Notes: generated by a model from the sequence alone, not told the origin. DNA of 47,470 nt from an uncultured Oscillospiraceae bacterium (GCA_934597125.1 CAKTQM010000011.1:1-47470), one strand, 5' to 3'; counted from the stretch's first letter, positions 7,435 through 15,874 are shown. A program made the numbers and translations.

Positions 7435-7546
7435 GCAAATTTTCCAAATAACATCGTCGATTCGCAGCATTGTGCGTTATATTGCTTATTTGTCGTTTTT
7501 CAGAAAGAAAGTGTCCATATACCGTGGAAAAATTTTTCCATAGGAA

Positions 7547-7602
7547 AACCGCACGATTCTTTTCCGCTTTTCAGCGTGAAAGAGTCGTGCGGTTCTTTTT
7601 TT
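7547..7602 (+). terminator. Terminator after the orphan ATPase
   Basis: A 16-bp stem starting AACCGCACGATTCTTT (one G-U pair) holds a small CGCT/AGCG inner stem and ends in a run of seven T. The 110 bp between the stop codon and this stem is AT-rich, with a 16-bp palindrome at 7525-7540 and no gene. Confidence 0.85.
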
Positions 7603-7658
7603 GCAACTTTTGCACAAATTCCTGCACCGCTTTATGGTGAAATCGCCGAAGAAAAGGC

Positions 7659-7687
7659 TTGACAACCGTTCCATTTTGCGGTAACTT
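7659..7687 (+). promoter_or_regulatory. Promoter of the Dabb-like gene
   Basis: TTGACA (7659-7664) and TAACTT (7682-7687) are 17 bp apart, followed by AAAGGAGG and the start at 7719. Confidence 0.7.
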
Positions 7688-7718
7688 ATTGCATTATTTT
7701 TCAAAGGAGGTTTCCTGT

Positions 7719-8015
7719 ATGATACACTACGATCTCTTAAAGCTGACAAAAGACGCGGATGTGACCGAACTCTATTTCCGCTGCCGCAAGGTCTACGCAG
7801 AACTGGAGCTGGAACTCCCCTACCTGCACGATGCACAGGTATTCCGCTGTGAGACCATGCGCGGCCCCAACGCGGATCTTATGATCGTCGTACACCTGGA
7901 CGGGCCGGAATATCTCAAGGACTACCTCTCCCATCCCAAGCATCTGGCGCTGGTGGACGGCATGAAGGACTACGTGATGGATCGCATGTCCTTCGACGAA
8001 AAGGAAGCCTGCTGA
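7719..8015 (+). CDS. Dabb family (stress-responsive A/B barrel) protein
   Basis: This 98-residue protein starts MIHYDLLKLT after a perfect AAAGGAGG. The pattern of an N-terminal strand, a long helix, ELELPYL, a central LMIVVHLDGPEYLKDYLSHPKHLALV and a final strand fits the dimeric alpha/beta barrel Dabb fold (the H..H...V motif is in SHPKHLALVDGM). Members are small dimers of mostly unknown function, some induced by stress. Cytoplasmic and monocistronic. Confidence 0.82.
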   Translation: MIHYDLLKLTKDADVTELYFRCRKVYAELELELPYLHDAQVFRCETMRGPNADLMIVVHLDGPEYLKDYLSHPKHLALVDGMKDYVMDRMSFDEKEAC

Positions 8016-8049
8016 TTAAGGAGCGTCCGCCCGCCTCTGTGGGCGGCGT

Positions 8050-8586
8050 TCATTTTTCCAGCAGTCCCCCCACCAGCACCAGATACTCCGGCGCACGTCC
8101 CTCTCTTCCCCACAGAACCGGCATGTGGAAATAGTGCTGCAGGCAGCCCTCCACATCGCCACCCAGCGCCTCGATGGAATAGCGCAGGCGCTCCGGAAAC
8201 CGACAGGGTCTCCCCTGCTCCTTCTCACATACCGCGCACTGGTCGCAGGTGCCCGCCAGCAGCATCTGGCTGTCCGGCTCCGCCTGTTCCCACTGATGGA
8301 GCACATCCCGATACCGCCGCTTTTCCTCTTTCAGCGCCTCCAGCGCCTCCTCCAGCGGCTGATCCGGCACGTCCGCGTACAGGATGCGGGCATACAGCCG
8401 CAGCCCGCTGTACCCGCTCCAGACTGCCATGGGGTCAAAATCAAAGGGTGGGCATGTCCACCGGCTCCCATAGTTGTGACACTGGCGGCAGGCGGGCAAA
8501 AACTGCTCCACCCGTACAAAACGCTCCACAAATTCCGCCACGGTGGCCTGCGCCGTCAGTTCTTTGATATGATACGCAAACGCCAT
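8050..8586 (-). CDS. DUF2284 metal-binding protein
   Basis: This 178-residue protein starts MAFAYHIKEL behind GGGAGGG. It carries cysteine groups typical of DUF2284: PACRQCHNYGSRWTCPPF at the N-terminus and GTCDQCAVCEKEQGRPCRFPERLRYSIEALG in the middle. The second group is rich enough to bind a zinc or iron-sulfur centre. DUF2284 proteins are cytoplasmic, of unknown function and common in anaerobes. It lies 20 bp downstream of the membrane-flavodoxin gene, which suggests a shared redox role; that is inference. Confidence 0.85.
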   Translation of the reverse strand: MAFAYHIKELTAQATVAEFVERFVRVEQFLPACRQCHNYGSRWTCPPFDFDPMAVWSGYSGLRLYARILYADVPDQPLEEALEALKEEKRRYRDVLHQWEQAEPDSQMLLAGTCDQCAVCEKEQGRPCRFPERLRYSIEALGGDVEGCLQHYFHMPVLWGREGRAPEYLVLVGGLLEK

Positions 8587-8606
8587 TCGTCTCCCTCCCT
8601 TTTCCG

Positions 8607-9518
8607 TCAACATTCCCGATACACGCCCTCCCGGCACCGCACGCTGCGGAATCCGGTGTGGGGGATGCCCAGCAGGTCATCCAGCTCACGGACGGCATTT
8701 TCATAGCGGTTGTTCTGATGGTGTACCAATATGTAGTCCGCCTCCTGTATCTTTCCGGCGGCGGCTCTGGCAAACGCCCGCACCGGCGCGGCCAGTTCAA
8801 ATACCCAGATGGGCGAGCAGATCGTCACATACTCATAGGCGGTCAGGTCTATGTCGATTGGCGCAACGGGCATATCCCACCGGTGCATCCCATAGCGCCC
8901 GCACCACCAGAAGCCCAGCGTTCTCTCCGTCCGCTCGGTGGATCTGATCTCATACACCGCCGCGCCGCTGCGGTTCGCCTCCTCATAGGCCAGCTTTTTC
9001 ACATAGCCCATACGGGAGAAAAAAACCACCAGCCGCCTTGGATCCGTGCCGATGTCGGGATAGTCCTCCAGCGCCACATGAAAGCGCTCCTGCTTCTCAA
9101 ATACCCACGCGGCATAACCTGTGGCAGCCTGGGCCAGGCCGAAAAGAAAATAAATGGTGGACATGAAGTTCAGCGGAAACATGTAAAACTGAATACAGAT
9201 CCACAGCATCAGCGTCACACCGAAGATACCGCCCAGCACCACACCGGCATGTTTTTTCGCCAGCAGCAGCCCCGCCGCCGTCAGGTTCGTCAGTCCGTTG
9301 ACTACCAGCAGCGCGATGCCGGAGAAGGTCAGATCCTGAAACACCACCTCCGCAAAGGGCAGCACCTGAAAATACGGCAGCATGGCATCCATTCCCATGC
9401 TCCTCCCGCTGGGATCCAGCAGCATGCCCAGCGCGCCCGCCACCGCGCCGATCCCAATAAACAGCGTCCAGAAGATCAGCCACCTCCTGGCCACCTGAAA
9501 TCTTGATTTATGATTCAT
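8607..9518 (-). CDS. Membrane protein with C-terminal flavodoxin-like domain
   Basis: In this 303-residue protein, residues 1-145 hold about four or five membrane helices (LIFWTLFIGIGAVAG, GIALLVVNGLTNLTA, AGVVLGGIFGVTLMLWI, STIYFLFGLAQAATGYAA). From about residue 161 a flavodoxin-like domain follows, with a first strand and phosphate-loop region RRLVVFFSRMGYVKK, then YEYVTICSPIWVFELAAPVRAF and DYILVHHQNN. The FMN phosphate loop (SRMGYVKK) departs from the usual SxTGNT, so cofactor binding is uncertain. It starts at 9518 behind AAAGGAG, only 23 bp beyond the tRNA-Pro terminator, with no room for its own promoter. Confidence 0.82.
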   Translation of the reverse strand: MNHKSRFQVARRWLIFWTLFIGIGAVAGALGMLLDPSGRSMGMDAMLPYFQVLPFAEVVFQDLTFSGIALLVVNGLTNLTAAGLLLAKKHAGVVLGGIFGVTLMLWICIQFYMFPLNFMSTIYFLFGLAQAATGYAAWVFEKQERFHVALEDYPDIGTDPRRLVVFFSRMGYVKKLAYEEANRSGAAVYEIRSTERTERTLGFWWCGRYGMHRWDMPVAPIDIDLTAYEYVTICSPIWVFELAAPVRAFARAAAGKIQEADYILVHHQNNRYENAVRELDDLLGIPHTGFRSVRCREGVYREC

Positions 9519-9539
9519 AGTACACTACTCCTTTGCAAA

Positions 9540-9578
9540 AGAAAAATCGACAGGCACAAACCGTGCCTGTCGATTTTT
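9540..9578 (-). terminator. Hairpin terminator after tRNA-Pro
   Basis: A 16-bp stem (AAAAATCGACAGGCAC and its complement, 5-nt loop) follows directly after the CCA end on the minus strand and ends in five T. The gene starting at 9518 lies just beyond it, so readthrough may feed that gene. Confidence 0.85.
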
Positions 9579-9653
9579 GGTCGGAGTGGGGGGACTTGAA
9601 CCCCCGGCCTCTTGGTCCCGAACCAAGCGCGCTACCAGCTGCGCTACACCCCG
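9578..9653 (-). tRNA. tRNA-Pro (CGG anticodon)
   Basis: The 76-nt cloverleaf has the acceptor CGGGGTG pairing with CACTCCG (one G-T), anticodon stem CTTGG/CCAAG with loop TTCGGGA giving CGG, a T-loop TTCAAGT, and encoded CCA. Confidence 0.96.
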
Positions 9654-9666
9654 CCACAGCCTGTTT

Positions 9667-9695
9667 ATTATAATAAGGATTTTCCCTCCTGTCAA
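9667..9695 (-). promoter_or_regulatory. Consensus promoter of tRNA-Pro
   Basis: On the minus strand, TTGACA (9695-9690) and TATAAT (9672-9667) are exactly 17 bp apart, a full match to the sigma-A consensus, about 14 bp upstream of the tRNA. Confidence 0.9.
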
Positions 9696-9760
9696 GAGGG
9701 GAAACACAATATTGCCGTCAATTCGCCCCTGCCCCCGCATGAATGGTGAAAAATGGCACA

Positions 9761-9790
9761 TACTACCCCCAACCATCACAGGAGGTAGTA
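9761..9790 (+). promoter_or_regulatory. Inverted repeat that covers the hcp ribosome binding site
   Basis: TACTACCCCC (9761-9770) can pair with GGAGGTAGTA (9781-9790), with one C-A mismatch, across a 10-nt loop. The 3' arm is the Shine-Dalgarno sequence of hcp. It may be an RNA hairpin that masks translation or a DNA operator for a nitrosative-stress regulator. Confidence 0.5.
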
Positions 9791-9795
9791 TCATC

Positions 9796-11373
9796 ATGTC
9801 AGAAATGTTTTGCTTTCAGTGCCAGCAGACCGCCGGCGGCAGCGGCTGCGTCAAAACCGGCGTATGCGGCAAGCAGCCCCAAACCGCTCAACTGCAGGAC
9901 GCCCTGGTGTGCCGCCTGATCCGTCTGGCGGAGGTCTGCCATCAGCGGCAGGAGTACCCGCCGGAGGTCACCCGCCTGCTGGTGGACGGCCTGTTCACCA
10001 CCCTGACCAACGTCAATTTCGATAACGATGCCATCCGCACCTTTACCGACCGCGTAGATGAGGCCCTGCGCCGTCACGGCGGCAGCAGCGGCAGCGGCGA
10101 CACCGCGTGGCTGTGGCGGGGCCAGACGGATATCGTGTCCCTGCGCTCCACCCTGCTGTTTGGCATGAAAGGCATGGCTGCCTACGCCCACCACGCCCTG
10201 AATCTGGGCTATCGGGACAAAGAGGTGGACGCCTGGTTCTATAAGGGTCTTGCCGCGCTCCCCCAGGATCACAGCGTTGAGGAATGGCTGGCTCTCATCA
10301 TGGAGTTCGGCCAGGTCAACTTCCGCTGCATGGCGCTGCTGGATCGCGCCAACACCGAAACCTTCGGCAATCCCGTCCCCACCCGGGTAAATCTGGACGT
10401 AAAGCACGGCCCTTTTATCGTGGTCTCCGGCCACGATCTGGAGGATCTTCACCAGCTGCTGGAGCAAACCGCCGGCAAGGGCATCAACGTCTACACCCAC
10501 TGCGAAATGCTGCCGGCCCACGGCTATCCGGAGCTGAAGCAATACCCCCATCTGGCGGGCAACTTCGGCACGGCGTGGCAGAACCAGCAGCGTGAGTTTG
10601 ACAATATCCCCGCGCCGGTGCTGTTCACCACCAACTGTCTGATGCCGCCCCGTCCCAGCTATGCCGATCGGGTCTACACCACCTCCGTGGTGGGCTACGA
10701 GGGACTGCGGCATATTGAAGCGGACGCTCAGGGACACAAGGACTTCTCCCCTCTCATTCAGCAGGCCCTGGCGCTGGGCGGCTATGAGACCGACCGCAGC
10801 ATGAGCGGCGTCAACGGCGGCCACATGGTAACCACCGGCTTTGCCCGCGCCGCCGTGCTGGACAAAGCCCCCCAACTCATTGACGCCATTAAAAGCGGCG
10901 CGGTGAAGCACATCTTCCTGGTGGGCGGCTGCGACGGCGCCCATCCCGGCCGCAACTACTACACCCAATTCGTCAAACGCACTCCCATGGACTCCCTTGT
11001 GCTGACACTGGCCTGCGGCAAATTCCGCATCAATGATCTGGACTTGGGCGAAATCGGCGGCATCCCCCGCATCCTGGACGTGGGCCAGTGCAACGACGCC
11101 TACAGCGCCGTACAGATCGCCCTGGCGCTGGCTGACGCCTTCGACTGTACCGTCAATGATCTGCCTCTGACGCTGGTGCTGTCCTGGTATGAGCAGAAGG
11201 CCGTGTGCATCCTGCTGTCTCTGCTGGCGCTGGGCGTCAAAAACATCTATCTGGGCCCCACGCTGCCCGCTTTCCTGTCCGAAACGGTAGTCAAAACGCT
11301 GGTGGACGCCTACGGTCTGCAGCCCATCACCGCACCGGCCCAGGATCTGGACGCCATCCTCCACCGCGGTTGA
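9796..11373 (+). CDS. hcp: Hydroxylamine reductase / hybrid cluster protein
   Basis: This 525-residue protein starts MSEMFCFQCQQTAGG behind GGAGGT. The N-terminal Cys set (C6, C9, C18, C24; CX2CX8CX5C) binds the cubane cluster. Later motifs HCEMLPAHGYPELK, FTTNCLMPP, VGGCDGAHPGRNYYT and LACGKFRIN supply ligands of the hybrid iron-sulfur-oxygen cluster. Family members reduce hydroxylamine and act as nitric oxide reductases in defence against nitrosative stress in anaerobes. The gene stands alone, convergent with the CAP-domain gene. No clear sigma-A promoter is visible upstream, which would fit activator control. Confidence 0.95.
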   Translation: MSEMFCFQCQQTAGGSGCVKTGVCGKQPQTAQLQDALVCRLIRLAEVCHQRQEYPPEVTRLLVDGLFTTLTNVNFDNDAIRTFTDRVDEALRRHGGSSGSGDTAWLWRGQTDIVSLRSTLLFGMKGMAAYAHHALNLGYRDKEVDAWFYKGLAALPQDHSVEEWLALIMEFGQVNFRCMALLDRANTETFGNPVPTRVNLDVKHGPFIVVSGHDLEDLHQLLEQTAGKGINVYTHCEMLPAHGYPELKQYPHLAGNFGTAWQNQQREFDNIPAPVLFTTNCLMPPRPSYADRVYTTSVVGYEGLRHIEADAQGHKDFSPLIQQALALGGYETDRSMSGVNGGHMVTTGFARAAVLDKAPQLIDAIKSGAVKHIFLVGGCDGAHPGRNYYTQFVKRTPMDSLVLTLACGKFRINDLDLGEIGGIPRILDVGQCNDAYSAVQIALALADAFDCTVNDLPLTLVLSWYEQKAVCILLSLLALGVKNIYLGPTLPAFLSETVVKTLVDAYGLQPITAPAQDLDAILHRG

Positions 11374-11387
11374 CCGCCCCGCCGCGC

Positions 11388-11422
11388 AAAAATGCCGATA
11401 CCCTCCGGTATCGGCATTTTTT
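11388..11422. terminator. Bidirectional terminator between hcp and the CAP gene
   Basis: The stem AAAAATGCCGATACC pairs with its complement across a short loop, with A and T runs on both sides. Both convergent genes end within 15 bp. Confidence 0.88.
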
Positions 11423-11426
11423 CTGC

Positions 11427-12218
11427 TTAATAGCCAAACAGCTGTACCCAATAGATCTCGCTGCCGGAATAGCAATACCCCACTCCCAGCGTGGCATAGC
11501 GGGAATCCAGAATGTTAGCCCGATGACCTGCTGAGTTCATCAGCTCTCTGGTGGCCTCGTCCGCGTTCATGCTGGTGCCCATCACCAGATTCTCGCCGTG
11601 AGCCAGCGAGGTAACCGTGTACCACTGGCTGCCGTCGGGTCTGGTGTGGCTGAAATTGCGGGTGATCTCGCTGGCGCGGGTGGATGCGGCGCTGCACAGC
11701 GTGCTGTCCAGCGTCAGGGGCGCCACGCCGTTCTGGGTGCGGTGCTCGTTTACCAGCTCCAGCATCCGTTCCACCGGATCGCCGCTGGAGACCGTCGCGG
11801 TCTCAGCCACCGGCTCCTCCACCACCGTCTCGGCGGGGGGCTCCACCTCTGCAGGCGCCTCTGTCGCCTCCGGCTCCTGGGCCGTCTGGGGCTCGTCCTG
11901 CGGCATCTCGTCCTCCTGCACCGGCTCCTGACCCTGGACAGTTCCCATCCCTTCGTCTTCTTCCGCGGCGGTCAGCATCTCCTCCGGCTCCTGCAGGGGC
12001 TCCGCCAGCGGCGGCTCATACAGCATCTGCTTCAACGGTGGGATCAGTTCCTCCGCCTGCATACCAAGCTGCTTCCCCTTTGTCACCTCCAGCGCCGTCT
12101 CTTGGGGGATTGCCTCTCCCCTCACCTCTACCTGACGCATCACGCCGAGCCAAAGCGCCACCGACAGCACCGTTACCAGTACCAGCCCCACTAAATATCC
12201 GATTTTTTTCCGCTCCAT
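11427..12218 (-). CDS. Membrane-anchored CAP-domain (SCP/PR1-like) protein
   Basis: This 263-residue protein has one N-terminal membrane segment (residues 5-26, no lipobox). A long Glu/Pro/Ala-rich linker (about 65-145) would span the cell wall. A CAP domain runs from about 148 to the end: MLELVNEHRTQNGVAPLTLDSTLCSAASTRASEI, then FSHTRPDGSQWYT, GENLVMG, LMNSAGHRANILDSRYATLGVGY and YWVQLFG. The putative metal/catalytic His residues (FSHTRP, AGHRAN) are kept. Relatives such as YkwD are extracellular, some linked to sporulation or germination. It has its own promoter. Confidence 0.9.
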   Translation of the reverse strand: MERKKIGYLVGLVLVTVLSVALWLGVMRQVEVRGEAIPQETALEVTKGKQLGMQAEELIPPLKQMLYEPPLAEPLQEPEEMLTAAEEDEGMGTVQGQEPVQEDEMPQDEPQTAQEPEATEAPAEVEPPAETVVEEPVAETATVSSGDPVERMLELVNEHRTQNGVAPLTLDSTLCSAASTRASEITRNFSHTRPDGSQWYTVTSLAHGENLVMGTSMNADEATRELMNSAGHRANILDSRYATLGVGYCYSGSEIYWVQLFGY

Positions 12219-12283
12219 GAATTGCTCTCCCCGTTATCTTTCGCTTCCGGCAGATACTGCCCGCGGCAATACTGCCGCTGAAT

Positions 12284-12312
12284 ATCATACCATATTTTTC
12301 TCGATTTGTCAG
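12284..12312 (-). promoter_or_regulatory. Promoter of the CAP-domain gene
   Basis: On the minus strand, CTGACA (12312-12307) and TATGAT (12289-12284) are 17 bp apart. The leader contains two copies of GGCAGTAT within small palindromes at about 12249-12279. Confidence 0.72.
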
Positions 12313-12356
12313 CCACTTTTTTGCACTTTTCGCAAAAAAATCACAAATCGAATCAT

Positions 12357-13106
12357 CTACCGCTTCAGCAGCTTTTCCACCGCCGCGCCGTCGATCTGGT
12401 TGACGGTAATGAACTTCCCGCCGTAAAACACCGCCCAGTTGTTAAACACACAGGGCAGCACCTTGGCCTGCTCCCGCGTCTCCACATGAACGAACCGTGC
12501 AGGGATCCCCTTCCCCTCGCAGTACGCCCGCAGCTTCTCCACCCGTTGGTGGATGTAGGGGCACTGGTCATCGTAATAAACGGTCAGCTCCTTCTCCGGT
12601 ATCGTCTGCGCCTTTGCGCCGGGCGCAAAATGGGGCACCGTGCCGTCAAAGCTGAGGGCCAGCAGATGATAGCCGTCCTCCGTGGTGTCCACCACCTGAA
12701 AGCCGAATTTTTCCGCAAACCGCTGATCCGACAGCCAGGATTTCTGCTTTTCCGCCCCCAGCATACACACGCCGGATCGGCCCCGCGCCTTTGCGTCGGC
12801 AATGCAGTATTCCATCAGCTGCCGCCCATAGCCGTGTCCCCTGGGGCCGCCCTGTACCCACAGGCAGTAGATGTAGTCAAAATTCTCCCCTGTCACCGGC
12901 ACCCAAGCCGTCTCCAGCGGCGCGTATTCGATGAATACGCACTCCTTCCCCTCCAGCTTGCGAAACACATGCCCTTCCTCCAACCGCTGAGCCAACCATG
13001 CCCGCTTGGCCTCCACCCCGGGATGAACTGTTTTGCTGCGGATGATGCAGCAAAGATGCTCCCGCGCCAGATTCTCCGGCGTCAGATTCACAAACCCTTC
13101 GTCCAT
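12357..13106 (-). CDS. GNAT acetyltransferase with YoaP-like C-terminal domain
   Basis: This 249-residue protein starts MDEGFVNLTPENLAREHLCC after GGGGAG; the open frame extends upstream but that part lies antisense to nothing sensible and crosses a promoter. Residues about 1-150 form a GNAT fold with the acetyl-CoA loop QGGPRGHGYGRQLMEY. The C-terminal part (from about 165) has a thioredoxin-like start with a lone Cys (YYDDQCPYIHQRVEKL) and ends VNQIDGAAVEKLL, as in YoaP-type proteins. The acceptor substrate is unknown. Monocistronic, with its own promoter. Confidence 0.85.
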   Translation of the reverse strand: MDEGFVNLTPENLAREHLCCIIRSKTVHPGVEAKRAWLAQRLEEGHVFRKLEGKECVFIEYAPLETAWVPVTGENFDYIYCLWVQGGPRGHGYGRQLMEYCIADAKARGRSGVCMLGAEKQKSWLSDQRFAEKFGFQVVDTTEDGYHLLALSFDGTVPHFAPGAKAQTIPEKELTVYYDDQCPYIHQRVEKLRAYCEGKGIPARFVHVETREQAKVLPCVFNNWAVFYGGKFITVNQIDGAAVEKLLKR

Positions 13107-13143
13107 CGTCCAACGCTCCCCTCTCCTGCTCTTTTTCCTGTTC

Positions 13144-13172
13144 AGTATACACCTTCGCGCCCCAAAAGTCAA
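13144..13172 (-). promoter_or_regulatory. Promoter of the GNAT gene
   Basis: On the minus strand, TTGACT (13172-13167) and TATACT (13149-13144) are 17 bp apart, 38 bp upstream of the start. Confidence 0.8.
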
Positions 13173-13179
13173 AAACACA

Positions 13180-13210
13180 CAAAAGCAGCGGAGGCTTACG
13201 CCTCCGCTGC
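13180..13210 (-). terminator. Terminator of the sugar ABC operon
   Basis: The stem GCAGCGGAGGC pairs with its complement around a 4-nt loop (13185-13210), followed by TTTT and a T-rich stretch, 19 bp after the permease stop. Confidence 0.82.
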
Positions 13211-13228
13211 CGGATACCATATCAATTA

Positions 13229-14320
13229 TCAGGCCACATCGGTGGGAACCGCCTTGCGGCGCTTTCTGGCGCGCTGGAAGCTCTCCTTGATGACCGGGCC
13301 GATAGTCTGGATCAGGATCACGATGATCAGCACCAGACCCTGGAACGTGTCCTGAATATCCACGCTCAGGGACGGGATAGAAACAATGATGAAGTTGATG
13401 GTGGTGTAGGACAACGCGCCGAACAGCACGCCGAACACCTTGCCGCGGCCGCCGGCCATGTTGACGCCGGCCAATACCACCGCCGCGATGGCGTACATCT
13501 CGTAGCTCTGGCCGGAGGAGGCGGGGGTCACGTTGCCGATCTTGCAGGCCTGAATAATACTGGCCACGCCCACCATCAGTCCGGTGATGATGAACACCGA
13601 TACCTTCACCCACGTGGTGTTGATGCCCGCCAGCCGCGCGCTTTTCTCGTTGGAGCCCACGGCGTACACGCTCTTGCCATACTTGGTCTTGTTGGCCAGT
13701 ACCACGAACAGAATCACCATCAGCACAAACACAAAGGTGATGTAAGGGATGGAGAAGGAACCCAACGACAGCTTGCCGGTGCCGAACTTCATCCGCAGGA
13801 ACTCATAGTTGCTGTTGTCGCTCAGCATGGCGAACTGGCTGGAGGAGGAACCGCTGATGGCCGGATCAATAGACCGCACCACCGACAGCGTCAGCGAACG
13901 GTAGATCAGCATGGTGCCCAGCGTCACCACGAAGGGGGGCATCTTGGCGCAGCCCGCCAGCACGCCGTTGATGGCGCCGCACAGCGCGCCGCTGACCAGC
14001 GCGGCCAGGATCATCAAAAGAATGGAGTTTGTCACATTGAACACCATGATAGTCACGCCGGTACACAGCACCAGTGACGAACCAATGGACAGGTCAATCT
14101 GCCCGGTGATAATGACCAGCGCCATGCCCAGCGCCATGGTGCCCACGATGCAGGTGTTCTGGCTGCCCAGCACGGCCGCCACATGGCTCCACTTAAAGGT
14201 GTTGCCGTTGGCCTGGATCGTAAAGGCATAGCCCACCATGATAATCAGGAAAACAAAGATAAAGCTGTACTGTGACCAGATCTTTCCGGCAATGGCGCCG
14301 AAGCCGTTTTTCTTGTTCAT
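13229..14320 (-). CDS. Sugar ABC transporter permease (ribose/inositol type)
   Basis: This 363-residue integral membrane protein is of the RbsC/XylH/YjfF type. It has about ten hydrophobic segments, with family features GMALVIITGQIDLSIGSSL (the conserved GGIDLSVGS-like motif), GAINGVLAG, MPPFVVTLGTM, YAVGSNEKSARLAGI and AAVVLAGVNMAGGRG. It starts within the last codon of the ATPase gene (ATGA overlap), behind GGAGGT. It would form the membrane pore for the sugar-binding protein encoded at 15927-17060. Confidence 0.94.
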   Translation of the reverse strand: MNKKNGFGAIAGKIWSQYSFIFVFLIIMVGYAFTIQANGNTFKWSHVAAVLGSQNTCIVGTMALGMALVIITGQIDLSIGSSLVLCTGVTIMVFNVTNSILLMILAALVSGALCGAINGVLAGCAKMPPFVVTLGTMLIYRSLTLSVVRSIDPAISGSSSSQFAMLSDNSNYEFLRMKFGTGKLSLGSFSIPYITFVFVLMVILFVVLANKTKYGKSVYAVGSNEKSARLAGINTTWVKVSVFIITGLMVGVASIIQACKIGNVTPASSGQSYEMYAIAAVVLAGVNMAGGRGKVFGVLFGALSYTTINFIIVSIPSLSVDIQDTFQGLVLIIVILIQTIGPVIKESFQRARKRRKAVPTDVA

Positions 14321-15816
14321 CTCGCTACCTCCACATGCGCATCCACCGCGTTGGTGGAATACAGCATCACATCATGCTCATTGACCTCGGAATGTTGGAA
14401 TACCTTCACGATGCGCCCCTCATAGAAGACCACGCACCGGTCAGCCACCTTCTGGATCTCCGGTATCTCCAGCGTGTTGAAGATAACCGCCTTCCCCTCC
14501 TTGGCAAAGCTGAGCATCAACTTATAGATCTCCGCCTTGGCGCCCACATCCACACCCTGGGTGGGGTTGTCAAACAGCAGCACATCCGCGCCGATGTTCA
14601 GCCAGCGGGCAATAAACACCTTCTGCTGGTTGCCGCCGGACAGCGACGTGATGTTCAGCGCACTGTCGTCCGCCTTGATATGCAGCGGCTCCTTATAGCT
14701 CTCATACCGCGCCTGCTCGTCCTTGTCGCGGATAAAGGGCCGCGCGCGTGACACCTCGTGCTCCGCCAGATAGAAGTTCTCCAAAATGCTCATATCCGGC
14801 ACTACGGAGTTCTCCTTGCGGTTGGCGGGCAGCATGCCCACGCCGTTTTTCATAAACTTGACGGAGCGTCCGTGTACCGGCTTGCCGCCCACCAAAATCT
14901 CGCCGCCCTCTGTCGGCAGCGCGCCGAACACAGTCTGCAGCAGTTCGCTGGCGCCGCAGCCCGCCAGACCCGTCAGCGCCACGATCTCGCCCCGGCGCAC
15001 CGTCAGATCAATGCCGTCAAAGCCCTCGCCGCTCAGATCACGCAGTGTCAGGATCGGCTCACCCAGCTCACGGGGCTCATAGACCTCCGCGTCCACATAT
15101 TTTGTGCCCACCATGTCCGATGTAATGGCATGGGGCGTCGTATCCTTTATATCGCCTGAGGAAATGAACTCACCGTTGCGCAGCACCGTATACCGGTCAG
15201 CCAGCGCGAATATCTCCGGCATCTTGTGGGAGATAAAGATGAAGGATTTCCCCTGAGTTTTCAATTTTTTCAGTATCTCAAAGAGATGGTCGATCTCATT
15301 GTTGGACAGTGCCGTGGTGGGCTCGTCCAAAATCAGCAGCTTGGCATCCGCGTACAAGGCGCGGCAGATCTCCAGCAGCTGCTTTTCACTGGTTTTCAGC
15401 TCACTGACCATGGCGTTGGGATCAATGTCCACGCCCAGATCCTCAAAAAGCTGTTTGGTCTTTGCCACCTGCTCCTTATTTTTCAGCAGGCCGAATTTCG
15501 TCAGCTCCCGCCGCAGGAAAATATTGTCCGCCACCGTCAGGTCGTTGATGACGTTCAGCTCCTGATGGACAAAGGCAATACCGGCGGCCTCCATCTGATG
15601 GATGGTGGGCGTGGGATAGCTCTTGCCGCAAAAGACGATCTCCCCTTCGTCGGCAGGCAGCACGCCGGTCAGAATATTCATCAGTGTGGATTTACCCGCG
15701 CCGTTTTCGCCCAGCAGCGCGTGGATCTCCCCCTCGCCCACCGTCAGGTGAACGTCGGACAGCACCCGGTTGCTGCCAAAGGTCTTTGACACATGGGTCA
15801 TTTCAAGGATGTTCAT
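14317..15816 (-). CDS. Sugar ABC transporter ATP-binding protein (RbsA-like, two ATPase domains)
   Basis: This 499-residue fusion has two ATPase domains, as in RbsA/MglA. Domain 1 has Walker A GENGAGKST (about residue 36), signature ELKTSEKQLLEICRAL and Walker B LLILDEPTTALS. Domain 2 (from about 250) has the degenerate Walker A GLAGCGASELLQ usual for this family, signature SLSGGNQQKVFIARW and LLFDNPTQGVDVGAK, where the Walker B Glu is Asn, also usual. It lies 110 bp after the binding-protein gene, with a hairpin between, and overlaps the permease by 4 bp. Confidence 0.94.
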   Translation of the reverse strand: MNILEMTHVSKTFGSNRVLSDVHLTVGEGEIHALLGENGAGKSTLMNILTGVLPADEGEIVFCGKSYPTPTIHQMEAAGIAFVHQELNVINDLTVADNIFLRRELTKFGLLKNKEQVAKTKQLFEDLGVDIDPNAMVSELKTSEKQLLEICRALYADAKLLILDEPTTALSNNEIDHLFEILKKLKTQGKSFIFISHKMPEIFALADRYTVLRNGEFISSGDIKDTTPHAITSDMVGTKYVDAEVYEPRELGEPILTLRDLSGEGFDGIDLTVRRGEIVALTGLAGCGASELLQTVFGALPTEGGEILVGGKPVHGRSVKFMKNGVGMLPANRKENSVVPDMSILENFYLAEHEVSRARPFIRDKDEQARYESYKEPLHIKADDSALNITSLSGGNQQKVFIARWLNIGADVLLFDNPTQGVDVGAKAEIYKLMLSFAKEGKAVIFNTLEIPEIQKVADRCVVFYEGRIVKVFQHSEVNEHDVMLYSTNAVDAHVEVAR

Positions 15817-15874
15817 ATCCGCTGTCTCCTTGCTTCAGGTTAAACGCGCCCCGCTCGGGCGCCGTTTTGGAAAG

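Noticed and set aside
9799..11475. 558-residue open frame on the minus strand
   Set aside because: Antisense of hcp; no start signal and no recognisable motif.
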